Positions 56,101 through 64,000 of a DNA stretch of 64,000 nt are shown here, piece by piece; the stretch's first letter is position 1; every line of letters begins with the position of its first letter. The notes under the pieces are model-generated. The model saw only the letters and a list, made by a program, of their open reading frames with translations. It was not told the DNA's origin and searched no databases. This DNA comes from Myxococcales bacterium. Lineage in GTDB: Bacteria; Myxococcota_A; Polyangia; Haliangiales; Haliangiaceae. A program made the position numbers and the translations under genes. Where the stretch lies: assembly GCA_016706545.1 (NCBI GenBank), contig JADJJK010000029.1, positions 1 through 64,000 on the forward strand, in the 5' to 3' direction.

Positions 56101-57125
56101 AAGACTCGCCCGGCTTGCCAGGGTGGCTGGAGCTGGCCGCCAAGCTCGCCCCGGAGGAGCTCGCGGATACGCTGAAGAAGCGGCGAACTGGCGCCGACAG
56201 CGTGCTCTTGCGCCGCGTGGTGCAGGACCTCGAGCAGCGCCACGACGGTGGCGACGGCGGCGCCGCCGCGTGCGCAGCGCAGCTCGCCCGCGCGAGCGCC
56301 AGCGACTCGGCTGACGAGCACTACCTGGCCGCCCGCTGCTCGGAAGCGAGCGATGGCAGCGATGCCCGCGACGTCAGCGATGACGAGCGCTGGCTCGAGC
56401 TGGCCAAGCGCTGGCCAGATCATGCGTGGATCTCCATGCACGCAGGGATCGTCTTCGCCAAGCGCCACCAGTGGGCGGAGGCGCTGCCGCGCTTGCATCA
56501 GGCCTGGCGCGCGCTGCCCGGCCTCCACCTGGAGGTCCCGCTGGCCAGGGCGCTGCGCGCCGCGGCTCCGGACACGGAGACTGACCTGACCGGGCTGCTC
56601 GCGCGGTCGCGCCTGCTGCGCCAGCTCAGCGCGCACCCGCATCACGACGGCTTCCCTGCAGCAACCGTGGACCCCTTTCTCCAGCTCGAGGCCGGGCGGA
56701 TCCCGCAGCTACTGGAATCCTCCGAGAGCCAGGACGCCGCTCTGCTCCCACTCATCGCGGCCTCTGATGGCGCGCCTGGCAAGCTCGCCCCGCTCGCGCT
56801 GGCCCTCCCGGCCGAGTCCCTGACGCTCCCCACCGGCGCAGCCCTGCTGGGTCTCGCGCTGCGCCACCGGCGCAGCCCTGCGCCGTTTGGCGACCTCGTC
56901 CTCGAGCTGGTGGGCGAGCGCGACGCTGCCGTGCTGGCGCCGTTTCTCGCCGACCTGGAGAAGCGCAAGGTGCCCAAGGACGCGGCGCTGACGCGCGCCA
57001 CGCTGCAGACCCAAGGCCTGGCCTACTCCATCGCCACCATCGCGCTGGGCGCGCGCAGCCCCAGGCGGTGGCGCGTGCTCGCGACCCGGCTGCTCTTCGC
57101 TCGCGAGCGCCCCTACTTCCGCTGA
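53181..57125 (+). CDS. Large membrane M48-family metalloprotease
   Basis: A 1314-aa protein. Two transmembrane helices lie in the N-terminal region (about 33-53 and 73-97). Zinc protease domain: HEFGH at residues 181-185, with the third ligand Glu in REMERHAD (about 263), as in M48 (Ste24/HtpX-like). A helical region with a TerB-like segment (ALQNAIAVVTADGRVSDAER) follows. A third TM helix lies near 770-790, then a ~500-residue C-terminal domain with TPR-like helices (RWLELAKRWPDHAWISMHAG and following). HtpX relatives are ~300 residues, so the extra 1000 residues are unusual. GTG 53181 with AGGAG 5 nt upstream. It is probably an envelope quality-control protease. Confidence 0.8.
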   Translation: MVDLVEQGIYPPGPTQVPADLVVPSATYRRHAALAVAGLLLFIAAYLALGIWLTRTTLRLFAFGFSAQSLGILPLLLGVGSGLLTVFVWKALFFRKRDKASTHRELTAEDHPRLFAFLHRLADEARAPRPHRVFVSAEVNAGVFYDLTLLNLIIPSRKNLQIGLGLVNTLSLSEFKAVLAHEFGHFTQRTMAIGRWVYIAQQIAGGVVARRDSLDELLLSISNWDLRVAWIGWILRLIIWSIRSIADTMFRWVVLAERALGREMERHADLVAVSLAGSDAPIHALHRLAAADSAMDRALGFMESEGKAERAVLDVLAVQSRVIEHMQIILDDPLYGEVPPLPAMPAAHRLFKARLAHPPRMWSTHPPNEERENLAKQRYLPAPLDDRSPWLLFEDPARLREQVTKEIYVEGKRPQVVPSIAESLRTLDLNLDKPTFDPRYRGVYLGRSVVRHALTPEQLYDDAAAPDERDEADERDEPGLRAQLSELYPEEVRQELSRRRELLEELALLRALETGAFDAPGRIIRHRGQEHARRELPSLLATTRRELDDVERKLTAHDQRCRTAHLHAARALGEGWEATLRGLGALLHYATHRELDLDDAIGALQNAIAVVTADGRVSDAERERVLGVALDLHEILRQIHQQAPRVELGPGVTRRLECESWAAKLGGDLTLPPPSPEQLGDWLGAVRSWSDSASMELAVLRSGTLDELLATEQQVAVATQRGEPLPAPPTPVPAVATRYRAFPPSAERPLQTRLGWWDRFAVADGYLPGAVRLAVAGTIVGSMMLLGNVTEERDGDLRPGWDSAATESSPHNTSSVTVYNGLDVRVVVDMNGREVVLDPGAHQSVFVVARPWIPVTTTVEWEEGRGELVDRFHPQVEIGHRYLYNVGAAAPLFQWTLQDGVPTGAATLIGAPQWHETASIVRLDTSPNTLHQRQGQDAVLASPPLLDGSGMLEPTADPSPLRAAALAHARWDREDSPGLPGWLELAAKLAPEELADTLKKRRTGADSVLLRRVVQDLEQRHDGGDGGAAACAAQLARASASDSADEHYLAARCSEASDGSDARDVSDDERWLELAKRWPDHAWISMHAGIVFAKRHQWAEALPRLHQAWRALPGLHLEVPLARALRAAAPDTETDLTGLLARSRLLRQLSAHPHHDGFPAATVDPFLQLEAGRIPQLLESSESQDAALLPLIAASDGAPGKLAPLALALPAESLTLPTGAALLGLALRHRRSPAPFGDLVLELVGERDAAVLAPFLADLEKRKVPKDAALTRATLQTQGLAYSIATIALGARSPRRWRVLATRLLFARERPYFR

Positions 57126-57284
57126 GCGCGCACCTGCCGGCCACCTGGCGAGATCCCCAGCGCGCGACCCCGGTTGACGAGAAATAGTCTGGGCGCGCAG
57201 GCCGCGCGAGAACGCTCACGCGCGGCGGATTTCCCCCCGCGAGAGCCTCTCGTTTCCCCTGGCATTCACGCTACCTTTCGCACC

Positions 57285-59078
57285 ATGACGCAAATGAGAA
57301 AGTGCGCGCTGACGCTGGCGATGGCAGCGGCTCTGGCATCGTGCAGCAGCGGCCTGCGGCCCACCGGCGTGGCCGCGGTGCTGCCCTCCGACGTGGCCCA
57401 GAAGCTCCCCCGCGAGCTGATGGCCTTCGTGGATGAGCTCCCGGCCGACGTCAGTGGCTTTGGCTACCTGGACTTCGGCGCGCCCATGGACCAGTTCCTG
57501 GATCTTGGGCCGGAGTACCGGCCCATGATGGACGACCTGCTGGAGATGACCCGGCGGCGCTGGGGCGTGGATCCGCGCCGGGCGCGCGGCGTGGGCGTGG
57601 CCAGGGTCGGCGATAAGTTCGTGTACTTCGGCGACGTCGGCGCCGCGGTGGCGGTCCCAAGCGATCCCTCCTTCGCGGTGGGCCGGCTCGGCGCGTTCAC
57701 CATCGTCGGTGAGCCGCCGGCAGTGCAGGCCGTGCTCGCCTCTGCGAAGCAAGGCAAGCTGGCCAAGCAGCGGTTGCCCTGGGTGCAGAGCGCGCTGGCG
57801 CGCGCCGCCGGTCAGCTCACGTTCTACTCGTTCCCCGGCGACAAGCTGCCGCCGCCCACCACGCCCACCGCCATCAAGACGCAGGCCGCGATCCTGCACG
57901 GCACGGTCACCGTCAGCGCCACCGGCTTCGCCTCCTACCTGACCGCCAAGCCGGGCCAGGTGGCCACCGTGCGCGCGCCGGTGGAGACGGCGCTGGCAGA
58001 AGGCCGCGTGGCGTTCCAGGCCTTGGGCGCCATGGGGAGCGGCGCGGGCATCGGCGCCGCCATGCAAGGCATCCTCGCCCGTCACTATGGCACCGCGCTG
58101 CTGGCGGGCATGCAGGTGAGCGCCGCGGGCGACGAGCTCACGATCGCGCTGCCCTGGCACGCGCCGGCGATGCCCGCGCCGACCCCGGCGCCCGCGCTCG
58201 GCGAGCGCGTGGTGACGCATGGCGAGTGGGCCGTGATGCAGCTCGACCTGGGCCAGCCGCTCCTGCGCGGGCTGGTGTCCATCACGGATGTCCTCGGTGC
58301 GCCGCTGGACCGCAGCAAGCTGGTGTCGGAGCTGCTGGCAGAGCTCACCAAGGCAATGGACGTGCCCGCCATGGATCCGCGCGCTGCCACCGTCTCGGTC
58401 GGCGGGATGTCGGCGCTGGTGTCGCTGCACGGCGACAAGCCGACCTTGCCCGGCGGCATGTTCGGCGTGGCCCACGGCCAGGTGGTCGGCGCCGCCACGC
58501 CATGGGGCATCGTGGCCACCGCCCCCAACATGACCGAGGCGCTGCAAGAAGCCCTCGATGAGTCGGCGCAGGGGATGCCGCTGGCGGAATCGAGCAGGTT
58601 CGCGGCCGATCGCTCCGCCATGGTGCGCGCCATGGTCGATCTCAGTCGCTTGCCCCCCATGCTCAAGATCATGGCGAGCGAGCTCCCCATCCACTCCGTC
58701 GAGCTGGCCGCCAGCGCCACCCGCTTCGAGGCGGATGTCGTCGTCAAGTCGGGCCAGCTCGCGCAGGTCCAGCAGCTCCTGAACCTGTTCATCGAGGGCA
58801 TGACCTCGGAGCTCGGCTCGAGCTATCAGGACCGCAAGAAGGCCTCGGCCACCGCGGAGCTGGGCGCGATCATCGCGCACCACCAGATCCAGATCGTGCG
58901 CCAGGTGCTCACGCCCAAGGTCCAAGGGGATCGCCTGACCTTCGTCTACGCGGTGTCGCCGCAGCTGAGCCGGTCGCTGTGGATCATCGGCGTGCTGGGC
59001 GCGATCGGCGGCATCTCGGCCCCGGCGTTCCAGCAATACCTGCAGCAGCAGCAGGCCCCCAGCGCCATCGCCAACTGA
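57285..59078 (+). CDS. Lipoprotein of unknown function with C-terminal hydrophobic helix
   Basis: A 597-aa protein. Signal ALTLAMAAALASC (lipobox at about residue 20); the body is mixed alpha/beta with no family I recognise (AFVDELPADVSGFGYLDFGA, GKFVYFGDVGAAVAVPSDPS, VVTHGEWAVMQLDLGQPLLR, LPGGMFGVAHGQVVGAATPW). The last 30 residues, SLWIIGVLGAIGGISAPAFQ then QYLQQQQ, form a hydrophobic helix resembling a type IV pilin N-terminal helix. A protein lipidated at one end and membrane-inserted at the other would span the periplasm-facing leaflet. Starts at 57285 or 57294 are possible. It lies 159 bp after the M48 gene on the same strand, so co-expression is possible. Confidence 0.6.
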   Translation: MTQMRKCALTLAMAAALASCSSGLRPTGVAAVLPSDVAQKLPRELMAFVDELPADVSGFGYLDFGAPMDQFLDLGPEYRPMMDDLLEMTRRRWGVDPRRARGVGVARVGDKFVYFGDVGAAVAVPSDPSFAVGRLGAFTIVGEPPAVQAVLASAKQGKLAKQRLPWVQSALARAAGQLTFYSFPGDKLPPPTTPTAIKTQAAILHGTVTVSATGFASYLTAKPGQVATVRAPVETALAEGRVAFQALGAMGSGAGIGAAMQGILARHYGTALLAGMQVSAAGDELTIALPWHAPAMPAPTPAPALGERVVTHGEWAVMQLDLGQPLLRGLVSITDVLGAPLDRSKLVSELLAELTKAMDVPAMDPRAATVSVGGMSALVSLHGDKPTLPGGMFGVAHGQVVGAATPWGIVATAPNMTEALQEALDESAQGMPLAESSRFAADRSAMVRAMVDLSRLPPMLKIMASELPIHSVELAASATRFEADVVVKSGQLAQVQQLLNLFIEGMTSELGSSYQDRKKASATAELGAIIAHHQIQIVRQVLTPKVQGDRLTFVYAVSPQLSRSLWIIGVLGAIGGISAPAFQQYLQQQQAPSAIAN

Positions 59079-59277
59079 GCGCGCCGCGCAGCTCTGGCCC
59101 GCCAGCAGAAAAGGGCCTAGTCGTAGGCCCGATTACACTACAGGGCATCTCACTGTTCAGATTGCCAATCTCGCGGCCAACAACAAACCAAGAATTTCAT
59201 TCAACTGGTAGGATTCCGTTCTAACTGTACACCGCGAGCCGGATTGGCTGGGCGGACAAGAGGACGGAGAACACCGG

Positions 59278-61098
59278 ATGATCAGCCAACAGCTCGTTTC
59301 TGCAGCCGCGCTCGCGCCAACGTCCACCGCTTGGCGCAAGCTGGCCACCGCGCTGGGTCTTGGCCTGGCGCTGATGAGCGCCGCTTGCGAATCACCCGCG
59401 AGCGACGACGCGGCCGCCACCTCGAGCGACCCGGAGGCTCGGGCGGCCGCCGCCACGCCGCTTCGAGGGTATGCGGATCTCCACCTCCACATGTTCGGGG
59501 AGGCGATGTTCGGCGGCGGCTGGCTCTACGGCACCGCCAACCACGCCGACTACCGGGTCGCGCTGCGCCGGTGCAGCGGCAACCTGGACCGCACAGACCA
59601 CGCCGCCACCCGCCTGGGGCCGCTCAATGAGCTGCTCTCCGCCAACGGCGTCACCGATGGCGACGCCGGGTGGCACTGGGGCAAGCGCCGCGGCTGGGAC
59701 GAGCGGTCCTGGCCGTTTCGGCAGGAGCACTGGGAGCACTGGCCGTCCTGGGACGCCATCGCCCATCAACAGTCGTGGCAAGGCCACCTGCGCGAGGCCT
59801 TCCTGCAAGGGCTGACGTTGGCCGTGGTCTCCGCGGTCGACTTTCGACCCATGTGCGAGTTCATGATGAACCGCAAGGCGCACCTGCTGAAGAACGGACA
59901 GTGCAACGAGTACACCGCCGTCAAGTGGCAGCTCCAGGAGGCCAACCGCTTCGATCAGGCCAACGACTGGGTCGCGATCGCGCTGTCGCCCGCGCACGCG
60001 CGGCAGATCATCGCCTCGGGTCGCATGGCGATCGTGCTCTCCGTGGAGTCCACCGAGCCGTTCGACAACCGCGCCGACTGGACCACCGTCCTCGACGAAT
60101 TCGTGGCGCTGGGCGTGCGCACCTTCCAGATGGGCGGCCACATCAACAGCCGCTTCTCCGGAGCCTCGGTGATGAACAAGGCGTACAACGCCATGCAGTG
60201 GCTGGAGAACTACTTCAGCAAGGGCCAGTGCTTCGAGATCAACGGCGGCACGCGCTGCAAGTACGACGACCTCACCGAGATCGACATGGTGGGCATCCTG
60301 GAGACCAACCCGCGCAACGGCTTCGTCTGCCGCAACGCCGCGGGCCAGGTCGGCGCGTGCAACGCGGGCGCCGGCTACACCAACGAGCTCGGGCTCACTC
60401 CGCTGGGGGTGCAGCTCGCCAACGCGCTGATGGATCGGCACCTGGTGATCGACCTCGCGCACATGTCCGAGCGCGCCGTCGCCGATCTGTTCGCGGTGGC
60501 CCAGTCGCGCGGCAACTACGCGCTGTACTCGTCGCACTCGCACTTCCGCGAACAGCTCATCGGCAGCGATGCGCACATGGCCAACCAGACCCAGGAGAAG
60601 CCGCTCACCGCCCTGCACATCAACGTCATCAAGACCACCGGCGGCATGGTCGGCCTGCGCACCGGCCCCGACCACGCCGCCACCTACGCGCTCTCAGGCG
60701 TGGCCAACACCTGCACCGGCTCGTCGCGCTCGTTCGCGCAGTCGCTTGCCTGGGGCGTCGACCAGGGGCTCAACCTGGCGTGGGCCACGGACCTAAACGG
60801 CTTCATCCAGCAGATGGTGCCGCGCCGCGGCGACGAGGGCTGCCGCGGCGGCGATGCCCGCAACACCGAGCAGTACGTGTGGACGCCGCCAGCGTCCACC
60901 GTGTCCGATGGCCTGGGCACCTTCCCGTATCCCTCGCTCGAATATCGCGAGTGGTATCAGAAGCAGGGGCTTGGCCACATCGGCCTTTTGCGCCCGATCT
61001 TCGAGGACCTGCGCAGCATGGGGCTGCGCCAGAAGTACCTGGACAACCTGGGGCGCTCCACGGAGAACTACGTGCAGATGTGGGAGTCCGTGCTGTAG
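59278..61098 (+). CDS. M19/amidohydrolase-like lipoprotein
   Basis: A 606-aa protein. Lipobox LGLALMSAAC (about residue 36). Then YADLHLHMFG, the metal-binding HxH at the start of the amidohydrolase barrel, followed by motifs of the renal-dipeptidase (M19) superfamily: MAIVLSVESTEPF, FQMGGHINSRFSGAS, LGLTPLGVQLANALMDRHLV with DLAHMSERAV, LYSSHSHFREQLIG and LAWATDLNGF. Length is ~200 residues more than bacterial M19 enzymes, owing to insertions with Cys (about 200 and 330-370). It probably hydrolyses dipeptides or related amides at the cell surface. GGAG lies 8-12 nt before the ATG. Confidence 0.75.
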   Translation: MISQQLVSAAALAPTSTAWRKLATALGLGLALMSAACESPASDDAAATSSDPEARAAAATPLRGYADLHLHMFGEAMFGGGWLYGTANHADYRVALRRCSGNLDRTDHAATRLGPLNELLSANGVTDGDAGWHWGKRRGWDERSWPFRQEHWEHWPSWDAIAHQQSWQGHLREAFLQGLTLAVVSAVDFRPMCEFMMNRKAHLLKNGQCNEYTAVKWQLQEANRFDQANDWVAIALSPAHARQIIASGRMAIVLSVESTEPFDNRADWTTVLDEFVALGVRTFQMGGHINSRFSGASVMNKAYNAMQWLENYFSKGQCFEINGGTRCKYDDLTEIDMVGILETNPRNGFVCRNAAGQVGACNAGAGYTNELGLTPLGVQLANALMDRHLVIDLAHMSERAVADLFAVAQSRGNYALYSSHSHFREQLIGSDAHMANQTQEKPLTALHINVIKTTGGMVGLRTGPDHAATYALSGVANTCTGSSRSFAQSLAWGVDQGLNLAWATDLNGFIQQMVPRRGDEGCRGGDARNTEQYVWTPPASTVSDGLGTFPYPSLEYREWYQKQGLGHIGLLRPIFEDLRSMGLRQKYLDNLGRSTENYVQMWESVL

Positions 61099-61207
61099 TC
61101 CACCGCGCCGATCGACAGCTGCTGCGCTCGCTGCCTCGCTCTACCTTCGCTGCCTCTCGTTGCCTCGTCAGCGCGCCGCGCCCGCGAGCGCCCGGCGAGC
61201 GCCTCGG

Positions 61208-62473
61208 TTACCGCCCGAGCCCAAGCCAGGCGTAGTAGCCAAGCGCGCGCTCGAGCGCGAGCGCCGAGAACATCACCACGCAGCTCAGCAGCGTCACTGC
61301 CCAGCCAACGCGCAAGAAGCGCAGAAAGCCAATGTCGCCGCGCGGCCCGGCGTTCTCCATCACGATCAAGTTGGCCACGCTGCCAAACAGCGTGAGGTTG
61401 CCGGCCAGCGTGGAGGCCACCGCCAGGATGACGTAGCTCCACGATGGGCTGGGCATCGACGGGATCCACGCCACCGCGATCACCACCAGCGGCACGTTGG
61501 ACACCAGGTTTGACGCCACGATGATGAGCGCGATGAACGCCAGATCAGCGGCGAGGTCGCCGCGCGCCAGGAGCGGCGACACCGAAGCAAACGCCGCGGT
61601 GAGCACGCCGGTCCGGGCCAGGCCCGCCACCACCACGAACAGCCCGGCGAAGAACACCAGCAGCGGCCAGTCCACCACGGCAAACGCGCGCCGCGGCGGC
61701 GTGCGCGCCACCACGGTCAAGAGCGCCGCGGAGGTCATCGCCGCGCCGGCCAGCGACACGCCCGCGATGGCGAGCGCGGCGAACAGAGCGAGCGCCGCGA
61801 GGCCCTTGGCCACCAGCGGCTTGTCCACCGCGGGGCGCGGCAGCCCGCGCTCCAGCAGCGGCCCGCGCGGCAGCTCGCGCCCAAACAGCCAGCCAAGGAG
61901 GGCGGCGTTGGCCACCAAGGTCAACGCGCCCGCCGGCAAGGTCAGCGCCAGGTACTGGGCAAAGCTCAGGTGCGCCTGCGCCGCGGCGCCGACGATCATG
62001 TTCTGCGGGTTGCCGCTGAGGCTGACCACGCCGCCGATGTTGGACGCCGTGGCCAGCGCCAGCAGGTACGGCAGCGGCGGCAGCTTGGCCTCCACCACCA
62101 CGGCCACCACCAGCGGCGTCATCACCACACACACCGTGTCGTTGAGCAGCAGCGCGGACAGCCCTCCCGACACGAACGTCAGCGCCCACAAGAGCGAGCG
62201 CGCGGTGCGAGCGCGGGTCAACACCAGGTACGCGGCGAGGCGGAAGAACTGCGCCTCGTGCAGGTACGCGGCGATGAGCAAGACGCCAAAGAGCAACGCC
62301 AGCACGTGCAGGTCGATGGCAGCGAGCGCAGCCTCGAGCGGCAGCCCGCCGACCACCACCATGGCCACCGCGCCCACCAGGGCGCCGGCCGGCCGATCCA
62401 GCCGCACCCACCGGAGCTGCCGGCTGGCGATGACCAGATAGGTCAGGGTGAAGACCACGAGCGCGCCTGTCAC
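61208..62473 (-). CDS. SLC13/ArsB/NhaD-type ion permease
   Basis: A 421-aa inner-membrane protein with about 10-12 hydrophobic helices. Features of the ion transporter superfamily: AIDLHVLALLFGVLLIAAYL, LTFVSGGLSALLLNDTVCVV with TPLVVAVV, a re-entrant loop SNIGGVVSLSGNPQNMIVGA and its repeat ASNLVSNVPLVVI, SVANLIVMENAG. Family members carry arsenite, Na+/H+, dicarboxylate or citrate; the substrate is not defined here. The start GTG 62473 is chosen to avoid overlapping the beta-helix gene; a longer ORF to 62566 is not supported. Confidence 0.85.
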   Translation of the reverse strand: MTGALVVFTLTYLVIASRQLRWVRLDRPAGALVGAVAMVVVGGLPLEAALAAIDLHVLALLFGVLLIAAYLHEAQFFRLAAYLVLTRARTARSLLWALTFVSGGLSALLLNDTVCVVMTPLVVAVVVEAKLPPLPYLLALATASNIGGVVSLSGNPQNMIVGAAAQAHLSFAQYLALTLPAGALTLVANAALLGWLFGRELPRGPLLERGLPRPAVDKPLVAKGLAALALFAALAIAGVSLAGAAMTSAALLTVVARTPPRRAFAVVDWPLLVFFAGLFVVVAGLARTGVLTAAFASVSPLLARGDLAADLAFIALIIVASNLVSNVPLVVIAVAWIPSMPSPSWSYVILAVASTLAGNLTLFGSVANLIVMENAGPRGDIGFLRFLRVGWAVTLLSCVVMFSALALERALGYYAWLGLGR

Positions 62474-62513
62474 GTGCGCCCACCATACGCGCCCCCCGGC
62501 GCGCTCGGCAACG

Positions 62514-63779
62514 TCAGCGCAGCTCGTCCGCGCCGATCTCGCGGCTGACCGCGCGCCCGTCGCCATCGATGTCGCTGATGACGATGTTCGTGGGCAGGGG
62601 CTCCGCGGCGCCCACCGCAGGGCTCGTGGCCATGAGGTGGTAGAAGGACTCGTCGTCTCGGTTGGCCGGCAAGGTGGCGCTGAGGAACTGCGGGTCGCCG
62701 GTCTTGTTGCCGGTGCCCGGCACCGTGGTGCCCACCGGAAACAGCGAGTAGATCGCGGTGCAGCCGATCATGGTGTTGCCGGCGAAGATCACGCTGGAGA
62801 GCGCCTGCGCCCCGGCGCAGTCCGCGCCGCTGCCCACCCCGGCCATCGCCTGGTTGTTGGCCACGGTCAGGAAGCGCGCGGTGCTGGCGGTGGCAGCCGA
62901 GGTCAGGCGCACCCCGCCGGTGGCCGAGGTCGCAGAGCCGTTGCCGGCGATGATGTTGTTCTCCAGCTCCACCCGGCCGCCCGCGTTGATGCCGCCGCCC
63001 GCGTTGTTGACGATGAGCGCGAAGGTGACCTTGAGCAGCGCGCCGCCCGCCGAGATCCCAAGCCCGCTGTTGCCGATCACGTCCACCGTCTCCAGGTCGA
63101 GGGTGGGCGCGCCGCCGGTGACCGCGATGCCGTGCCCGGTGGCGCCGGTGGCGCCGCCCAGCTCTAGATCTCGCAGCTCCACGACGCCATTGCCGCTCAC
63201 CTCGAAGATCGCGCCCGGCGTGCTGCGCGTGATCCTGGGTCGAGCGAGCTCCTTGGGCCCGTAGATTTGCACCGCGCGGTTGATCTGCAACGCGGCGTCG
63301 ATGGACTGGTTGTCACGGACCCGGATGTGACCTCGCCCGGTGGCGAGCGCGGCCGGCAGCGTGCAGGGCGCGGTCAAGCTGCACTCGGTGCCGGCGCCGC
63401 CAGCGGCGACGTAGGCGATATCCACGGGCTTTGGGCAACCGCCGTTACGCAGGCACAGGAGCCCATCGCATTCGCGGTCCTCCGTGCAGGACTTGCACTG
63501 GTTCTTGTCACAGAGCCGGCGTTCGGGACAGGCGTCTTGCGGGCCAGAGTCGATGCACTCGACGCAGCTCTGGAGCACAGGATCGCACGCGGGCTTGTCC
63601 GCCGGACAGGAGCTGCAGACCGCGTCCACGCACTGGCTGGTACCAAAGTCGCAGCGTTGCCCAAGCGGGCACTCGCTGAAGAACTCATCGCACTCGCGCG
63701 CCGCCCCCTTCTGGCAGCCAGCGCTACCCAGGAACATGGAGATGGCCAGGAGCAAGGGAACCCAGATCCAACGTGGCAT
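62514..63779 (-). CDS. Lipoprotein with Cys-rich head and right-handed beta-helix
   Basis: A 421-aa protein: signal PRWIWVPLLLAISMFLGSAG with lipobox Cys, a Cys-rich EGF-like head (about 25-120: CDEFFSECPLGQRC, CVDAVCSSCPADKPAC, CVECIDSGPQDAC, CKSCTEDREC), then a parallel beta-helix (about 130-390) of Asn/Gly/Val-rich coils (VFGNTGLGISAGG-like, GGGINAGGRVELENNIIAGN, VRLTSAATASTARFLTVANN). It ends DIDGDGRAVSREIGADE, a Ca-binding-like terminal motif common in secreted beta-helix proteins. A surface adhesion or polysaccharide-binding role is inferred. GAGGA lies 5 nt before ATG 63779. Confidence 0.78.
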   Translation of the reverse strand: MPRWIWVPLLLAISMFLGSAGCQKGAARECDEFFSECPLGQRCDFGTSQCVDAVCSSCPADKPACDPVLQSCVECIDSGPQDACPERRLCDKNQCKSCTEDRECDGLLCLRNGGCPKPVDIAYVAAGGAGTECSLTAPCTLPAALATGRGHIRVRDNQSIDAALQINRAVQIYGPKELARPRITRSTPGAIFEVSGNGVVELRDLELGGATGATGHGIAVTGGAPTLDLETVDVIGNSGLGISAGGALLKVTFALIVNNAGGGINAGGRVELENNIIAGNGSATSATGGVRLTSAATASTARFLTVANNQAMAGVGSGADCAGAQALSSVIFAGNTMIGCTAIYSLFPVGTTVPGTGNKTGDPQFLSATLPANRDDESFYHLMATSPAVGAAEPLPTNIVISDIDGDGRAVSREIGADELR

Positions 63780-64000
63780 AGCTGTCCTCGCCCGTAGTCT
63801 CGCAGCATCGAGGCCGGGCGGGAAGGCGCGATCACCCCACAGGTGTTGGCAAGTCCAGGCGCTGCCGAAGCGGCACGCCAAGGAGGCCCCTTTTTTGCCT
63901 TTCTGTCACGCCCCCACGCGACAGCGCAGCGCGACGCAGTGAGGCGCAGCACAGCCGCCCGGGGCGTCGGGCCCGGGGGCAGCTCAGTCCTTGACCTGGA

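Noticed and set aside
57216..59036. Long open frame on the minus strand under the lipoprotein gene
   Set aside because: Its translation is Ala/Arg/His/Gly-rich with no motif, a typical antisense shadow in very GC-rich DNA; the plus-strand frame has a signal peptide and normal composition.

Overview
The window reads as chromosomal DNA of a very GC-rich, large-genome bacterium, most likely a myxobacterium or close relative (Myxococcota). Support for this comes from several eukaryotic-type Ser/Thr kinases fused to other domains, a lipoprotein built of Cys-rich CGDG/EQCDDG repeats, paired CotH-type lipoproteins, numerous lipoproteins, an ECF sigma/FecR pair and apparent sigma-54 promoters. I see no rRNA, CRISPR array, prophage or plasmid functions. 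One tRNA-Arg(UCU) is present. The taxonomy is inferred from gene content only.

Layout. 1-2.6 kb: a DUF222/HNH endonuclease preceded by repeat-rich DNA. 2.7-11.4 kb: an exported TAP-like alpha/beta hydrolase, an ECF sigma factor with a FecR-type partner, an ATP-grasp/alpha-E pair and a membrane Ser/Thr kinase. 12.1-15.3 kb: a MoaD-like sulfur-carrier protein, a hotdog-like protein and an acyl-CoA dehydrogenase homologue, then two small double-glycine-leader peptides; a third peptide of the same family lies at 25.3 kb. 15.4-22.4 kb: a beta-propeller-like lipoprotein, then a tight operon encoding a c-type cytochrome lipoprotein, an outer-membrane barrel, a cupredoxin and a MauG-like cytochrome peroxidase. 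22.4-38.2 kb: mostly minus-strand signalling genes (kinase with STAS/PDZ-like parts, SDR, Cys-rich lipoprotein, PEGA protein, kinase-nSTAND fusion, AAA+ ATPase, FHA protein, lytic transglycosylase). 38.4-45.9 kb: aquaporin, a nuclease-like gene split by a small inverted-repeat element, pullulanase, a coiled-coil protein and the tRNA. 46-64 kb: tandem CotH-like lipoproteins, an orphan ImpE/TagJ protein, a YetA-like lipoprotein, a large membrane M48 protease, an M19-like lipoprotein, an ion permease and a beta-helix lipoprotein.

The main find is the small-peptide family (14783-15046, 15079-15327, 25258-25512). All three have a GG-type leader, a Y-A-x-C motif and a C-terminal P-x-x-C-G-x-P-P motif. 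Both transcription units are preceded by the same sigma-54-like box, CGGCACG-N4-CTGCAAT. This looks like a regulated set of exported, disulfide-stabilised peptides whose transporter is not in the window.

Five genes look broken. Four have frame breaks: 1 nt in the TAP-like lipoprotein, net -4 nt in a CAG repeat of the alpha-E gene, 1 nt in the kinase-nSTAND gene, and a 47-bp duplication in the PEGA gene. One is split by a 162-bp element with inverted repeats. Whether these are real mutations, switchable tracts or sequencing errors cannot be settled from sequence alone.
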